A stretch of 64,000 bases of DNA from Bdellovibrio sp. NC01 (lineage in GTDB: Bacteria > Bdellovibrionota > Bdellovibrionia > Bdellovibrionales > Bdellovibrionaceae), in NCBI RefSeq assembly GCF_006874625.1, contig NZ_CP030034.1, positions 248,001 through 312,000 of the forward strand, in the 5' to 3' direction. A program made the translations under genes and the position numbers. Numbering within the stretch: position 1 is the stretch's first letter; each line of letters opens with the position of its first letter. Shown piece by piece: positions 44,595 to 53,446 of this stretch. The notes beneath the pieces were generated by a model. The model was not told where the DNA came from, did not search any database, and saw only the letters and a list, made by a program, of their open reading frames with translations.

Positions 44595-45161
44595 TTATTT
44601 TTTCGGAACGTAATTTAAAAACACAAAACCATTTTTAAAAACACGTGAATTCGTCAATTGCAGATTCAGTCTTTTCTTCATGCCAGAAAATTGGGAGCGG
44701 CCTTCGCCAAGAGCCACGGGTACGATCATGACTTGATATTCGTCGATAAGGCCCGCGTCACTTAATTGGGCGACAAGACTGCCGCTGCCAAGAATGGCGA
44801 TGTCAGATGAGGCGGATTCTTTGAGTTTGCGAACTTCGGTAACAAGGTCACCTTTGATGAGTTTAGAATTTTCCCAAGTCACTTGATTAAGCGATTTAGA
44901 AAAAACGATTTTCTGCATGCCATTCATACCGGCGGCGACTTCGGGCATACTTTGTTTCGCTTGTTCGGTGGGCCAGAAGGATTCCATCAGTTGATAGGTC
45001 TTTCGCCCAAACAGAAGAATTCCGCCGCTGCTCGCGTTGTTTTTAACGAAATCAAGAAAGTCTTGATCGCCTTCATTACTGTGCGCCCACTCGACGCCAT
45101 CGTTTTTATCGCAGAAATAACCATCCAGTGAAATTGAATTAAACACTAAGATTTTGCGCAT
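44595..45161 (-). CDS. Dihydrofolate reductase-like (RibD C-terminal domain) protein
   Basis: This 188-residue protein has the DHFR/RibD_C fold: it opens VFNSISLDGYFCDKNDGVEW, then has GGILLFGRKTYQLMESFWP and the NADPH-binding region IAILGSGSLVAQLSDAGLIDEYQVMIVPVALGEG. It is a probable NADPH-dependent reductase (YwjB/YyaP-like) of unknown substrate. It is not true FolA. A second, divergent copy is at 56673 in the window. Confidence 0.87.
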   Translation of the reverse strand: MRKILVFNSISLDGYFCDKNDGVEWAHSNEGDQDFLDFVKNNASSGGILLFGRKTYQLMESFWPTEQAKQSMPEVAAGMNGMQKIVFSKSLNQVTWENSKLIKGDLVTEVRKLKESASSDIAILGSGSLVAQLSDAGLIDEYQVMIVPVALGEGRSQFSGMKKRLNLQLTNSRVFKNGFVFLNYVPKK

Positions 45162-45248
45162 GGGTCCCCCGAACCAATTATCGTAAGAACATAAACTGCT
45201 TGTCTAGTTACGACTGTTGAGGTGCAATCAAAGTAAGGAGATACATCT

Positions 45249-45650
45249 ATGAAAGCTAAATTGCCTTTGATCGCGCGCATTCTTCTTGGTTTCGTTTTCT
45301 TTGCATCCGGTTTGTTTGGTTTGATTCAATGGTTTCAAGGTTCGCCTATGCCAGAAGGATTGCCAGAATCGTTGGTGACTTTTAACAAGGGTCTTGAAGC
45401 GACAATCTACTTCATGCCGTTCTTGAAAATTACAGAGACTCTTTGTGGTTTGATGTTGTTGGCGGGAATGTGGGTGCCACTTGCTCTTGTTGTACTAGCG
45501 CCGATCTTGTTGAACATTTTGTTTGTTCACGCTTTCCTAGCTCCAAGTGGTTTGCCATTGGCGATCATCTTAGGTCTTTTGGAAGTGTACTTGGCGTTCT
45601 TCTCTGCTCCGTATTCACCGACTGTGAAACAGCTATTTAAGCGCAAGTAA
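45249..45650 (+). CDS. DoxX family membrane protein
   Basis: This 133-residue inner-membrane protein has four helices and the DoxX pattern LPLIARILLGFVFFASGLFGLI, FLKITETLCGLMLLAG and LEVYLAFF. Family members associate with redox or sulfur metabolism and detoxification, often without defined activity. AAGGAG precedes the ATG. Its 3' end overlaps the convergent DUF2938 gene by 18 nt. Confidence 0.85.
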   Translation: MKAKLPLIARILLGFVFFASGLFGLIQWFQGSPMPEGLPESLVTFNKGLEATIYFMPFLKITETLCGLMLLAGMWVPLALVVLAPILLNILFVHAFLAPSGLPLAIILGLLEVYLAFFSAPYSPTVKQLFKRK

Positions 45651-46139
45651 TAACAGCTTAGCCCCGATACCCAGAGCAACACCGAATCCCAAGTGATTTA
45701 AAAAACTACTGCGAAGAAGAGTGTTGTTCTGTGGTCCTTTGCTACCAAGCACGCCAAAGCCAAATGCTGGAAACATCCAGAACCACGGCAGCACATTCGT
45801 GAAAATCCCAAACGCTATTGCCCACAACATATTATCCAGCGGCATGTCCATCGCTACGCTTGTCACATAATACAAAAAGCTTAAACCAATCCCGATACCA
45901 TAATGAGCAAAGCAACCAATCGCCTTTTCGTGACGAAGGGGAGCAGCCTGTAAAATATTTTGATAACGGAACTGCCCGTGAAAGAAGCCACCGATCCAAC
46001 GACCAATTAAGGCGTAGCTTCCACCATTATGAATTCTCAATTTTTTGCCAAGAATGTTGCATAGATCCATGAAGGCCGTAGAGAAAATACCAAGAGCGAT
46101 GCACATTAAAACAACTTTAAAAACCAGCGAAATCTGCAT
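45633..46139 (-). CDS. DUF2938 family membrane protein
   Basis: This 168-residue inner-membrane protein has about four helices. It matches the DUF2938 pattern: STAFMDLCNIL, YALIGRWIGGFFHGQF, E..IG.FAHYGIGIGLSFLYYV, NVLPWFWMFPAFGFGVLGSKGP, LRSSFLNHLGFGVALG. The function of the family is unknown. It is transcribed from the region shared with the HTH/V4R-like regulator. Confidence 0.8.
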   Translation of the reverse strand: MQISLVFKVVLMCIALGIFSTAFMDLCNILGKKLRIHNGGSYALIGRWIGGFFHGQFRYQNILQAAPLRHEKAIGCFAHYGIGIGLSFLYYVTSVAMDMPLDNMLWAIAFGIFTNVLPWFWMFPAFGFGVLGSKGPQNNTLLRSSFLNHLGFGVALGIGAKLLLLALK

Positions 46140-46221
46140 ATAAAAATACTAAGTAAACACGAACTTGTTGTCAATGGAACATACAACCCGGAGTTTATTT
46201 CATTACTATTGGATAATATAG

Positions 46222-46264
46222 GGCCCCAATAAAACAAATAACTTTCGGTTGGGTCCGTTTTTGT
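46222..46264 (+). promoter_or_regulatory. Possible attenuator in the leader of the HTH/V4R-like gene
   Basis: GGCCCCAA and TTGGGTCC (one bulge) can pair across an A/T-rich loop and are followed by GTTTTTG, like a weak intrinsic terminator placed before the AAGGG ribosome-binding site. A GATAAT box lies about 10 nt upstream of the stem. Confidence 0.35.
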
Positions 46265-46282
46265 ATAAAAAGGGCAACATCA

Positions 46283-47188
46283 ATGAACGGATTAAAAAAA
46301 GACTTCCATCAGTCGAATTACGCGATCTCTCCAGAGACCCTGGAAAGACTGCGCCTTACCAGCCACCTCAATGAGAGTGACTGGCAAGATCTATTGGGCG
46401 TGGGCTGGTGGGATTATAAAATGATTCGCTCGGGCCAAAGAAAATTGCCCGAAACTTCATTGATCAAACTTTCTGATCACTTTCAATACGATCCGCAATC
46501 ACTGATTTCGGGAAATATCGATTTCCATGACATTCAGATCAAAAACGAAATCAATCATTGGACGATGCCAGAAAGCTATTCTTATGCAGCCTATGGTCGC
46601 CGCCGTACAACAATCACAACATTTGAATATCTAGAGAAGTATCATGGCTGGCAGTTGCGCTATGATCTTTTAAAGCATTTGAATTTGAGTGAGTCGGTGA
46701 TGCGCGATCCATTTGCACCGATCAGTATGCGTATCATTACTGACGCCGCCGCTTACTTGGCGCAACGTCATTTCGGTCCTAAAGATTTTTTCGCAATGGG
46801 TATGTATTCGTTCGTTGGTAACGTAAATACAATTCTTGGCAAATTCTATGCGGGCTTAAGCAGTCCTAAAGAAATCCTTGAACACATGTGGGGCGATTGT
46901 TTGAAGTTCTATGAAAAGAACTGCATCTATCGTTTCTTGCGCTTGGATGACCAAGGTGGATTGCTTGAAGTGATTTCTGAACCATTGGTGGCAGAGGAAA
47001 TGCGTGTTGCCCATTTGGGGAACGAACACATCTGCCAACTCAAAGCAGGCATGATGGCATCCGCACCAATGTACTTGGGTCATTCGCAAGCACAAGTGAA
47101 AGAAAAGTGCTGCGTGCACAAAGGCGCGCCTTCGTGCATCTTTGAAATCACTTTTGCGCCGGCTCCAGATCTAGGCCGCCTTACGTAA
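46283..47188 (+). CDS. HTH regulator with V4R-like ligand-sensing domain
   Basis: The 301 residues begin with an XRE-like helix-turn-helix (about 25-75: WQDLLGVGWWDYKMIRSGQRKLPETSLIKLSDHF). A C-terminal domain of about 180 residues follows, whose closing segment CCVHKGAPSCIFEITF matches the C...G..C.F.I ending of V4R small-molecule-binding domains. The middle (LQRHFGPKDFFAMGMYSF-like region around 170-190) also fits that fold. It is probably a ligand-responsive regulator. It faces the GNAT-like gene tail to tail with an 18-nt overlap. The V4R call is by motif only. Confidence 0.6.
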   Translation: MNGLKKDFHQSNYAISPETLERLRLTSHLNESDWQDLLGVGWWDYKMIRSGQRKLPETSLIKLSDHFQYDPQSLISGNIDFHDIQIKNEINHWTMPESYSYAAYGRRRTTITTFEYLEKYHGWQLRYDLLKHLNLSESVMRDPFAPISMRIITDAAAYLAQRHFGPKDFFAMGMYSFVGNVNTILGKFYAGLSSPKEILEHMWGDCLKFYEKNCIYRFLRLDDQGGLLEVISEPLVAEEMRVAHLGNEHICQLKAGMMASAPMYLGHSQAQVKEKCCVHKGAPSCIFEITFAPAPDLGRLT

Positions 47189-47923
47189 TCTTTTAATATC
47201 TGTTTTTTCTACTAACGCACGACGATCCCACACGCTTTGCCATTTGCGTTCGGCAAGTGAAATCACGTTTTTATCGAATGACGAGTGCATGACCAGCACA
47301 GGCTCCTTCACTAAATGAGCAACTTCAATATTAGGCAAGACCTCGCCGTTAAGACTTAAAGGTTTATGGCCAATTTCTGCAAACAGCTTTTCCGTTTTAA
47401 AACGTAAAGTGCCGCCGATCACAATATCAGTCACATTTTGTTCGCGGTAAAGCAGGTGATAGAAAGCGACAAATGCATCTTTCAAATTGATGTGCGTGAG
47501 TGGACCTTTTTTAAAGGCTGGATCAGCGGTCCATGAACCTAGGTAAGCAAGTTTGCCACCCTCACGTTCACACTTACCGATAATGGTTTTTACAACTTCA
47601 GTGTGCTGTGGGGCTTTCGCATTTTGCACTAAGCTGAGCCCCGGAAAATTTTGATTGAACTGTTTGCATTGATCAAGAGTGATCGTTTTATAACCCATCA
47701 CCGGTTGCAGTTCGCCACTTTGATCAGGCAAACACAGCAACACATGAGTCGCAAAAAAGTCGCTCGTGTCGACAGGTAAAACACCTTTTGAATAACATGA
47801 ACCGTAACCGATTTTTTTAAGTTCTACCATTTTAGCAAAGGCATTTTGCACAGAAGGCTCGGCCCAATTCTCAAATGGAGATTCTAAAATCAAAAGCTGA
47901 AACTGATCTAAAACGTTCCCCAC
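47171..47923 (-). CDS. Possible GNAT/acyl-homoserine-lactone-synthase-fold protein
   Basis: The 250 residues have no signal peptide or membrane helix. Features such as FAKMVELKKIGYG..Y..G..PVDTSDFFATHVLLC, a strand-rich PVMGYKTITLDQC, and IVIGGTLRFKTEKLFAEIG loosely resemble the D..D...H.ll pattern and beta-sheet of LuxI-like/N-acyl amino acid synthases. I do not claim an enzyme activity. The GTG at 47923 has GAGGAG 9 nt upstream. The gene is divergent from the E1-like gene (141 nt apart), pointing to shared regulation. It may be a hypothetical protein unrelated to GNATs. Confidence 0.45.
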   Translation of the reverse strand: MGNVLDQFQLLILESPFENWAEPSVQNAFAKMVELKKIGYGSCYSKGVLPVDTSDFFATHVLLCLPDQSGELQPVMGYKTITLDQCKQFNQNFPGLSLVQNAKAPQHTEVVKTIIGKCEREGGKLAYLGSWTADPAFKKGPLTHINLKDAFVAFYHLLYREQNVTDIVIGGTLRFKTEKLFAEIGHKPLSLNGEVLPNIEVAHLVKEPVLVMHSSFDKNVISLAERKWQSVWDRRALVEKTDIKRLRKAA

Positions 47924-48064
47924 TGCTTAAACTCCTCGTTGATGTCTTCAATTGAAACAACCCAATTAAATTTCTTAGAATTCTTCGCGTTTATAGGCAG
48001 AATAATTTTTACCTAAGTATGGTGGATTTTGTTTAGGTTCAAAAGAAAAAAATGGAGTACGTAT

Positions 48065-48907
48065 ATGGATGAGTCATACCGCGAACGGTTCCTTCGCAGC
48101 ATTGGGATATTCTCTGAAGAGCAGCTTCATAAATTCAAATCAACAAAGATTGCCGTCGGCGGTTTAGGACTGGGCGGATCGATTTTTATTAACTTAGTGC
48201 GAATGGGATTTGAAAATTTCCACATCGCCGATCCAGACACGTTTGAAAGAACGAACATCAATCGTCAGCGTATGGCGAAAGAAACAACGATCGGAATGCG
48301 TAAGGATGAATGCTCTTTAGCGGAAGCAAAAGCAATCAATCCCGCAGTGAAGATTAAAACTTTCCCTGATGGCGTGAAGCCAGAAAATCTAAATGAATTT
48401 CTTGATGGCGTTGATTGGGTGGTCGACGTTGTCGATTTATTTGCGATGAATGACAAGCTGGCGCTGAATGTGGAAGCGCACAAGCGTGGCATCCCGGTGG
48501 CGTCATGTGCAACGCTTGGTTTTTCAGGATGCTGTGTTGTCTTTAATAAAAATACACCTTCATTTGCGCAGCTTACGGGGATTTCTCCGGAGCTTCCTTA
48601 TGAAGAAAATCTGTCGCGCTTCTTGCGCTTCATTTGTCCTGAAGTCCCTTCGTATATGTGGGGGCAATTGATTCATGCTATGGATCGTTCGGGTTACATT
48701 CCGTTTGTAACTCCGGGTGGTGAAAGTGCCGCGGCCACATGCGCTTCCGAGATCGCAAAAAATATCGTGGGACTTGGTAAACCAATCCATGCGCCACAAG
48801 GTATCTTTGTGGATCTTGCCAATGCGAAGACCGTAGTGTTCGAGGCTTCTTACAAAGCTCGACAATTAAATATCCCGGATCATTTAAGAAAGAAAAAAGC
48901 AGCATGA
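48065..48907 (+). CDS. E1-like ThiF/MoeB/HesA adenylating enzyme
   Basis: The 280 residues belong to the ubiquitin-activating-like superfamily. The nucleotide motif is GGLGLGGS (32-39), the ribose Asp D56 lies in IADPDTF, the NINRQR motif (64-69) supplies the active-site Arg, and D124 lies in VVDVVD. It lacks the CxxC pairs that bind structural zinc in MoeB/ThiF. Enzymes of this type adenylate the C-terminal carboxylate of a small protein or peptide. GGAG 7 nt upstream selects the ATG at 48065. Its stop overlaps the next gene (ATGA). No ubiquitin-like protein gene is visible nearby, so the substrate is unknown. Confidence 0.85.
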   Translation: MDESYRERFLRSIGIFSEEQLHKFKSTKIAVGGLGLGGSIFINLVRMGFENFHIADPDTFERTNINRQRMAKETTIGMRKDECSLAEAKAINPAVKIKTFPDGVKPENLNEFLDGVDWVVDVVDLFAMNDKLALNVEAHKRGIPVASCATLGFSGCCVVFNKNTPSFAQLTGISPELPYEENLSRFLRFICPEVPSYMWGQLIHAMDRSGYIPFVTPGGESAAATCASEIAKNIVGLGKPIHAPQGIFVDLANAKTVVFEASYKARQLNIPDHLRKKKAA

Positions 48908-49755
48908 ATTTACGACCACGCATCGTAGAAATCATAGATCCCATTTTGCAGTTAAAAGCAGGCAATCGGATTTTCACTTCTCTTGAGGGTGAAAATCCGG
49001 GTGGCTCTATGAAAGATCATATGGTGCGTGGTGAAATCGAAGAGCTGTTAAACACGGGCCGCTTACAAAAAGGCGGCGGTGTTGCTGAGGTCAGTGCTGG
49101 CAGTACGGCGGTGTCGCTTGCGCACTATTGTCAGCGTAATGATTTGCAGTGTGTGCTTTTTGTGCCGAACGGAATTTCGCCCGAGATCGTTGCGAACTTA
49201 CGACGCCAAGGGGCTACGGTTTATCAAGAAGAACTCGCGCAAATTTATCAGGTCTTCGATGTCTTTATGAAAAGTCATCCCGAACTCATTGCCTTTAATC
49301 AACTTTACGATGTTTCAAAGCGCCGTCATTACAACTCGTTTGGTTCACTTATTCAAAATGAGATTGGACCATTGGCAGCCGTCATCGGTGGAGTGGGCAC
49401 CGGGCATTCGTTATTAGGAATTTCAGAAGGCTGTGGCGCAGGTGTTCAAGCGATCAGCGCGGAGCCTGCCTCGTTTAAGGTATCGGGGGTTCGTAATGTG
49501 GCCATCGACCGATATGGTGATCAAGATTCATTAAATGCGCAAAGTTTCGATCAGAGATTCTTAATTACACCTGAAGAATTGACCGCGACTGAAAGTATCC
49601 TCACGTCCGTGGGTGAAATCCAAATTGGGGCCTCTTTTTCTCTCGTTTTGGCTGCTGCCAGAGCGTATTTTAAGGGAAAGACCCATCAAAAAATCTTTGC
49701 AATTAGCGCCTCTGGCAAGCTATTAGCGGCTGGCAGATCTCAAAAGGCTGCCTAG
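48904..49755 (+). CDS. Cysteine-synthase-like PLP-dependent enzyme
   Basis: This 283-residue fold-type II PLP enzyme is coupled to the E1-like gene by a 4-nt overlap. K37 in NPGGSMKDHM is the PLP Lys. EVSAGSTAVSLA (62-73) replaces the usual T-S-G-N-T-G substrate loop, so the asparagine loop of true cysteine synthases is altered to Ser-Ala-Gly-Ser-Thr. GGVGTGHSLLG binds the cofactor phosphate. The enzyme may make cysteine from a sulfur donor other than sulfide, or act on another amino acid. It is slightly shorter than CysK (about 310 residues). Confidence 0.82.
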   Translation: MNLRPRIVEIIDPILQLKAGNRIFTSLEGENPGGSMKDHMVRGEIEELLNTGRLQKGGGVAEVSAGSTAVSLAHYCQRNDLQCVLFVPNGISPEIVANLRRQGATVYQEELAQIYQVFDVFMKSHPELIAFNQLYDVSKRRHYNSFGSLIQNEIGPLAAVIGGVGTGHSLLGISEGCGAGVQAISAEPASFKVSGVRNVAIDRYGDQDSLNAQSFDQRFLITPEELTATESILTSVGEIQIGASFSLVLAAARAYFKGKTHQKIFAISASGKLLAAGRSQKAA

Positions 49756-49865
49756 AGTCGTTTCTAGGTACGTCTTACAGAAGTATAAAAATTCTATAAC
49801 CAATTAATTGTTTGAGAGCCCTTGGAAAACTATAGTAAAAAGCTCGTATAAATCTAAGGATGTCG

Positions 49866-51956
49866 ATGTCGGATGTAAAGCAGGCCTCATGCAGTCATGA
49901 TGAGATTTGGAAGGTAGCTTTTTTAAGCTCACCTCAGGCTATGCTTATAACGACTTCCGATGAACGCCTTGTCGATCTGAACCAAGCGGCCAAAGAACTT
50001 CTTAATCTTGAAAGTTACGATGCTTCAGCGCAAAAGCTGCAATGTATTCTGGCGCGCTTGCATGTGAACTTGCGTAAGGCGATTCGCTTGCAAAGAACTT
50101 CTGTAAAACTTGATGGCGGCGATTTCTTGGTGTTTCATCTACAGGACACGCGCGATCAAGTTTATTCACAACGTCTGCTTTCTTTTTTCGCGACAACTTT
50201 AAAAGCTCTAGATCATCTTGATGTCGAAACAAGTTGTGCGGATATCCTTGAACAATCAGCTCGTATTGCTCTGACGGATATTTGTGACTGGTGTCGTATT
50301 GATCTTCGCTCTGATTTGAATTTAGGTCGCGGTACTTACGCGCACAAAACGGCAGCGCTAGAAAATCTATTAGGCGAATTGCACGCATTGGAATTTGAAA
50401 ATGCGGATGCCTCTTTAAGTCCGGTGAAGGTCATTCGTTCTGGTATTTCTGTTTTTAAAGAAAATGTTTCTGAAGAATTACTGCAAGTATTGGCAAGTTC
50501 GCCGCGCACATTCGCATTGTTGCAACACGTTGGTTTAAGCTCTTACATTTGCGTGCCCGTTAAAAAGGGTAATGACACTGTCGGCAGTATGACCTTCGCT
50601 CGCATCACGGGTTCGCAAGACTTTGATGCGATTGATTTGATGATGGCTGAAGAGTTCGCAGGTAAAGTGGCCGTTAGCATTGAACGTGCGCTGCTTTATA
50701 AAAACTTGGCCGAGATGAAAAATGCTGCAGAGTCAGCGAATCGTGCGAAAACAAATTTCTTAGCGAACGTCAGCCATGAAATTCGCACACCACTTGGTGC
50801 GATCCTTGGCTTTTCTGAATTGCTGGCATCGGCTTCGCCTTCTTTGAAGGATCGTACCGATTGGGGCAACAAGATTCGCAACAACAGCGGTCATCTTTCC
50901 CGCATCATCAACGATATCTTGGATCTTTCAAAGGTCGAAGTCGGTCGTTTAGATCTTGAAGTGAAGAAGATCGATTTTAGAAATCTTCTGAATGATATTT
51001 ACGGATTTGCTCGTAGCCGTGTCGGTGATAAAAACATTGATTTGCAATTCATTGTTGAAGGTCGCTTACCGCGCTTCATTCACACAGATGAAACGCGTTT
51101 GTCGCAAGTTCTTTCGAATATCATCGGCAACGCGATTAAATTTACGAATCAAGGCTATGTCCGAGTGAAAATTGGCAACCTTGATTATGTAAATGCTTCT
51201 GACAGAAAATTCTTTACGCATGAGCAGCGCATTTTCTTTGAAGTGACTGACTCGGGAATCGGTGTTGGTAAAGCGGAAGCTTCACTTTTATTCCAACCGT
51301 TCAGTCAGGCGGATTCATCGCACACTCGTCAATTCGGGGGCACGGGCTTAGGCTTAGCACTTTCGCGCAATCTTGCGCGCGGTTTGGGCGGCGATATTGT
51401 GTTGAAAGAATCAGAAGTTGGCAAAGGTTCGACATTCTTGATTACGATCAATGCGGGGGACGTCAGCGAATTTGCGACGTTTAACGAAATCATCGCCACG
51501 GATGTTGAAGTAACACCAGTGCAACCGGAAGAAGACCAAACTCTTGTTCTAAATGGCAGACGTGTGCTGTTAGTTGAAGACTCTGTCGATATCAGCTTGT
51601 TAGTAAAACGTTTCCTTGAAGGGGCCGGCGCTTCGGTGGCTCTTGCTGATAATGGTGATGAAGGCGTCAAGGCTGCGCAGGCAGGAAGTTATGATGTTGT
51701 CCTGATGGACGTGCAGATGCCTGTGAAAGATGGTATCGAAGCGGCCCGAGAACTTCGTGATGGTGGCTATACAGGCTTGATCGTGGCCCTTACTGCCAAC
51801 GCCATGAAAGAGGAACGCGAACGCTGTCTTGAGGCGGGTTACGACGCTCATTTGAGCAAACCAATGCGACGTTATGATCTTATTCGCAACCTCTCAGATC
51901 TTATTAATCAAGCAGCGGGGCGCACTTCGCATTCGGGGTACTCTACGGTCAAGTAA
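49866..51956 (+). CDS. Soluble hybrid histidine kinase with GAF and receiver domains
   Basis: This kinase of about 696 residues has no membrane helix. A short PAS-like N-terminus (about 10-70) is followed by a GAF-type domain (about 110-270: LAEEFAGKVAVSIERALLYKNLAEM marks its end). Next come HisKA with H304 in NVSHEIRTPLG, HATPase with IIGNAIKFTNQG and GGTGLGLALSRN, and a receiver with D615 in MDVQMPVKDG. Numbering is from the ATG at 49866, chosen for AAGGA spacing; the ATG at 49860 is possible. It senses a cytosolic signal. The output regulator is unknown. It lies about 110 nt after the E1/PLP gene pair. Confidence 0.9.
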   Translation: MSDVKQASCSHDEIWKVAFLSSPQAMLITTSDERLVDLNQAAKELLNLESYDASAQKLQCILARLHVNLRKAIRLQRTSVKLDGGDFLVFHLQDTRDQVYSQRLLSFFATTLKALDHLDVETSCADILEQSARIALTDICDWCRIDLRSDLNLGRGTYAHKTAALENLLGELHALEFENADASLSPVKVIRSGISVFKENVSEELLQVLASSPRTFALLQHVGLSSYICVPVKKGNDTVGSMTFARITGSQDFDAIDLMMAEEFAGKVAVSIERALLYKNLAEMKNAAESANRAKTNFLANVSHEIRTPLGAILGFSELLASASPSLKDRTDWGNKIRNNSGHLSRIINDILDLSKVEVGRLDLEVKKIDFRNLLNDIYGFARSRVGDKNIDLQFIVEGRLPRFIHTDETRLSQVLSNIIGNAIKFTNQGYVRVKIGNLDYVNASDRKFFTHEQRIFFEVTDSGIGVGKAEASLLFQPFSQADSSHTRQFGGTGLGLALSRNLARGLGGDIVLKESEVGKGSTFLITINAGDVSEFATFNEIIATDVEVTPVQPEEDQTLVLNGRRVLLVEDSVDISLLVKRFLEGAGASVALADNGDEGVKAAQAGSYDVVLMDVQMPVKDGIEAARELRDGGYTGLIVALTANAMKEERERCLEAGYDAHLSKPMRRYDLIRNLSDLINQAAGRTSHSGYSTVK

Positions 51957-52037
51957 ACTTCACAATCGACTGGCGAAGGGGATCTTGGCGTGGTAGATAC
52001 TAGCACCCTTGATTCCCATCCATTGTGAGGTTTCCCC

Positions 52038-53276
52038 GTGAAATTCGAGAAATTCCATCTATCTGAAGACCTGCTTCGTAACCTTAATGACAATGGGTTC
52101 TTTCGCACAACAGACATTCAATACAAAGCCATTCCTTCGATCCTAAAAGGCGAAGACGTGCTTGCGATTGCGCAAACGGGAACAGGTAAGACCGCGGCCT
52201 TTGCGATTCCAATCATCAACATGATTCATTCAAGCAAAAGCAGCAAGCGTTCAGTCGGTATCCAGTGCCTGGTGATGGTGCCAACACGTGAACTTGCGCA
52301 ACAAATCGGTGAAGTCTTCAATAAACTTGCAAAACACACTAAAGCGAAAGCCTTCGCGTTGTACGGTGGTGTTGAACAAGATGCCCAGATCAAAAAACTT
52401 CAAGACGGTATCGACATTTTGATTTCGACTCCAGGGCGTATGTTCGATTTGATCAGCCAGGGTTTTGTGAACATCAGCCAAATTGAAACTTTGGTTTTGG
52501 ATGAGGCCGATCACATGTTGGATTTGGGTTTCATTGAAGATATCGAATCTATTAAGCGCAAACTGACTCGTCGTCATCAAACGTTGTTTTTCTCTGCAAC
52601 CATTAATCCGGAAATTAAGAAGCTTGCGTTTTCACAAGTGCGTAGCTCTGCAATTCGCATTCAGATTTCTCCTGATGATCCGGTTTCTAAAAACGTCCAG
52701 CACTTTGTGATGTTTGTAGAGATGGATGATAAACGTTTCTTCTTGGCTGAATATCTTCGTCAGCATCCTGAAGGAAAGTTCATCGTCTTTGTTAGAACTC
52801 GCGTGCGCGCAGAGCGTGTTGCAAAAGCGATGGAACGTGCAGAGATTTCTTCGCTGACTTTGCATGGTGAAAAAGATCAATCAAATCGTAACGAAGTGAT
52901 GACTGCTTTCCGTAAAGGCGAGTGCAAGCTTTTGATCGCGACAGACATCACAGCTCGCGGTATCGATATTCCTGACGTTACACATGTTATTAATTACGAT
53001 CTTCCGGAAAAACCAGAAAACTATGTTCACCGCATTGGTCGTACGGGCCGTGGCTTCAACAAAGGTATCGCTGTTTCATTCTGTGCCGCTGAAGAAAAGC
53101 CGTTGCTTGAAGATATCGAAGCATTGCTGACGAAAAAAATCGAAGTTATCAAAGTCAGCAAACAGGATTATCAAATCATTGCGTCTCAACCTGAAAGTGG
53201 TCTTGGGATGGATCTTGAAGCTCTTCTTGCCAGCGAAGATTTGTATAAATCAAAGGGCAAAAAGAAGAAAAAATAA
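52038..53276 (+). CDS. DEAD-box RNA helicase
   Basis: This 412-residue RNA helicase has TGTGKTAAF, PTRELAQQIG, TPGRMFDL, DEADHMLDLGF, the canonical FSAT motif III, and HRIGRTGRG. Its C-terminus ends in a Lys-rich tail (KSKGKKKKK). The GTG start has GAGG upstream. It is a second, more canonical helicase than the one at 38344. It probably functions in ribosome assembly or RNA turnover. Confidence 0.93.
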   Translation: MKFEKFHLSEDLLRNLNDNGFFRTTDIQYKAIPSILKGEDVLAIAQTGTGKTAAFAIPIINMIHSSKSSKRSVGIQCLVMVPTRELAQQIGEVFNKLAKHTKAKAFALYGGVEQDAQIKKLQDGIDILISTPGRMFDLISQGFVNISQIETLVLDEADHMLDLGFIEDIESIKRKLTRRHQTLFFSATINPEIKKLAFSQVRSSAIRIQISPDDPVSKNVQHFVMFVEMDDKRFFLAEYLRQHPEGKFIVFVRTRVRAERVAKAMERAEISSLTLHGEKDQSNRNEVMTAFRKGECKLLIATDITARGIDIPDVTHVINYDLPEKPENYVHRIGRTGRGFNKGIAVSFCAAEEKPLLEDIEALLTKKIEVIKVSKQDYQIIASQPESGLGMDLEALLASEDLYKSKGKKKKK

Positions 53277-53324
53277 GCTAGCCTCAGGACCTAAAAGGCC
53301 TTTTGTGTGACTTATTCGTCAGAA

Positions 53325-53348
53325 GTGTGTTGCTAGAAAGCAGCACAC
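53325..53348 (+). other. Hairpin in leader of the DegT gene
   Basis: GTGTGTTGCT and AGCAGCACAC form a 10-bp stem (one G-T) with an AGAA loop. No T run follows directly. It lies in the 170-nt gap before the aminotransferase gene and could be an mRNA stability or leader element. Confidence 0.45.
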
Positions 53349-53446
53349 TCGACGACGCACTCGCCAGAGTGTCCAGCAGAGTTGCAATTTCTCTGTTCCT
53401 ATTGGAAAATCTCTTCATCAGTTTAAATCCTAACCGAGAGAGATTT

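Noticed and set aside
53293-53304. AAAAGGCCTTTT palindrome after the second helicase
   Set aside because: A palindrome without loop or sufficient stem; may aid termination but not supportable alone.
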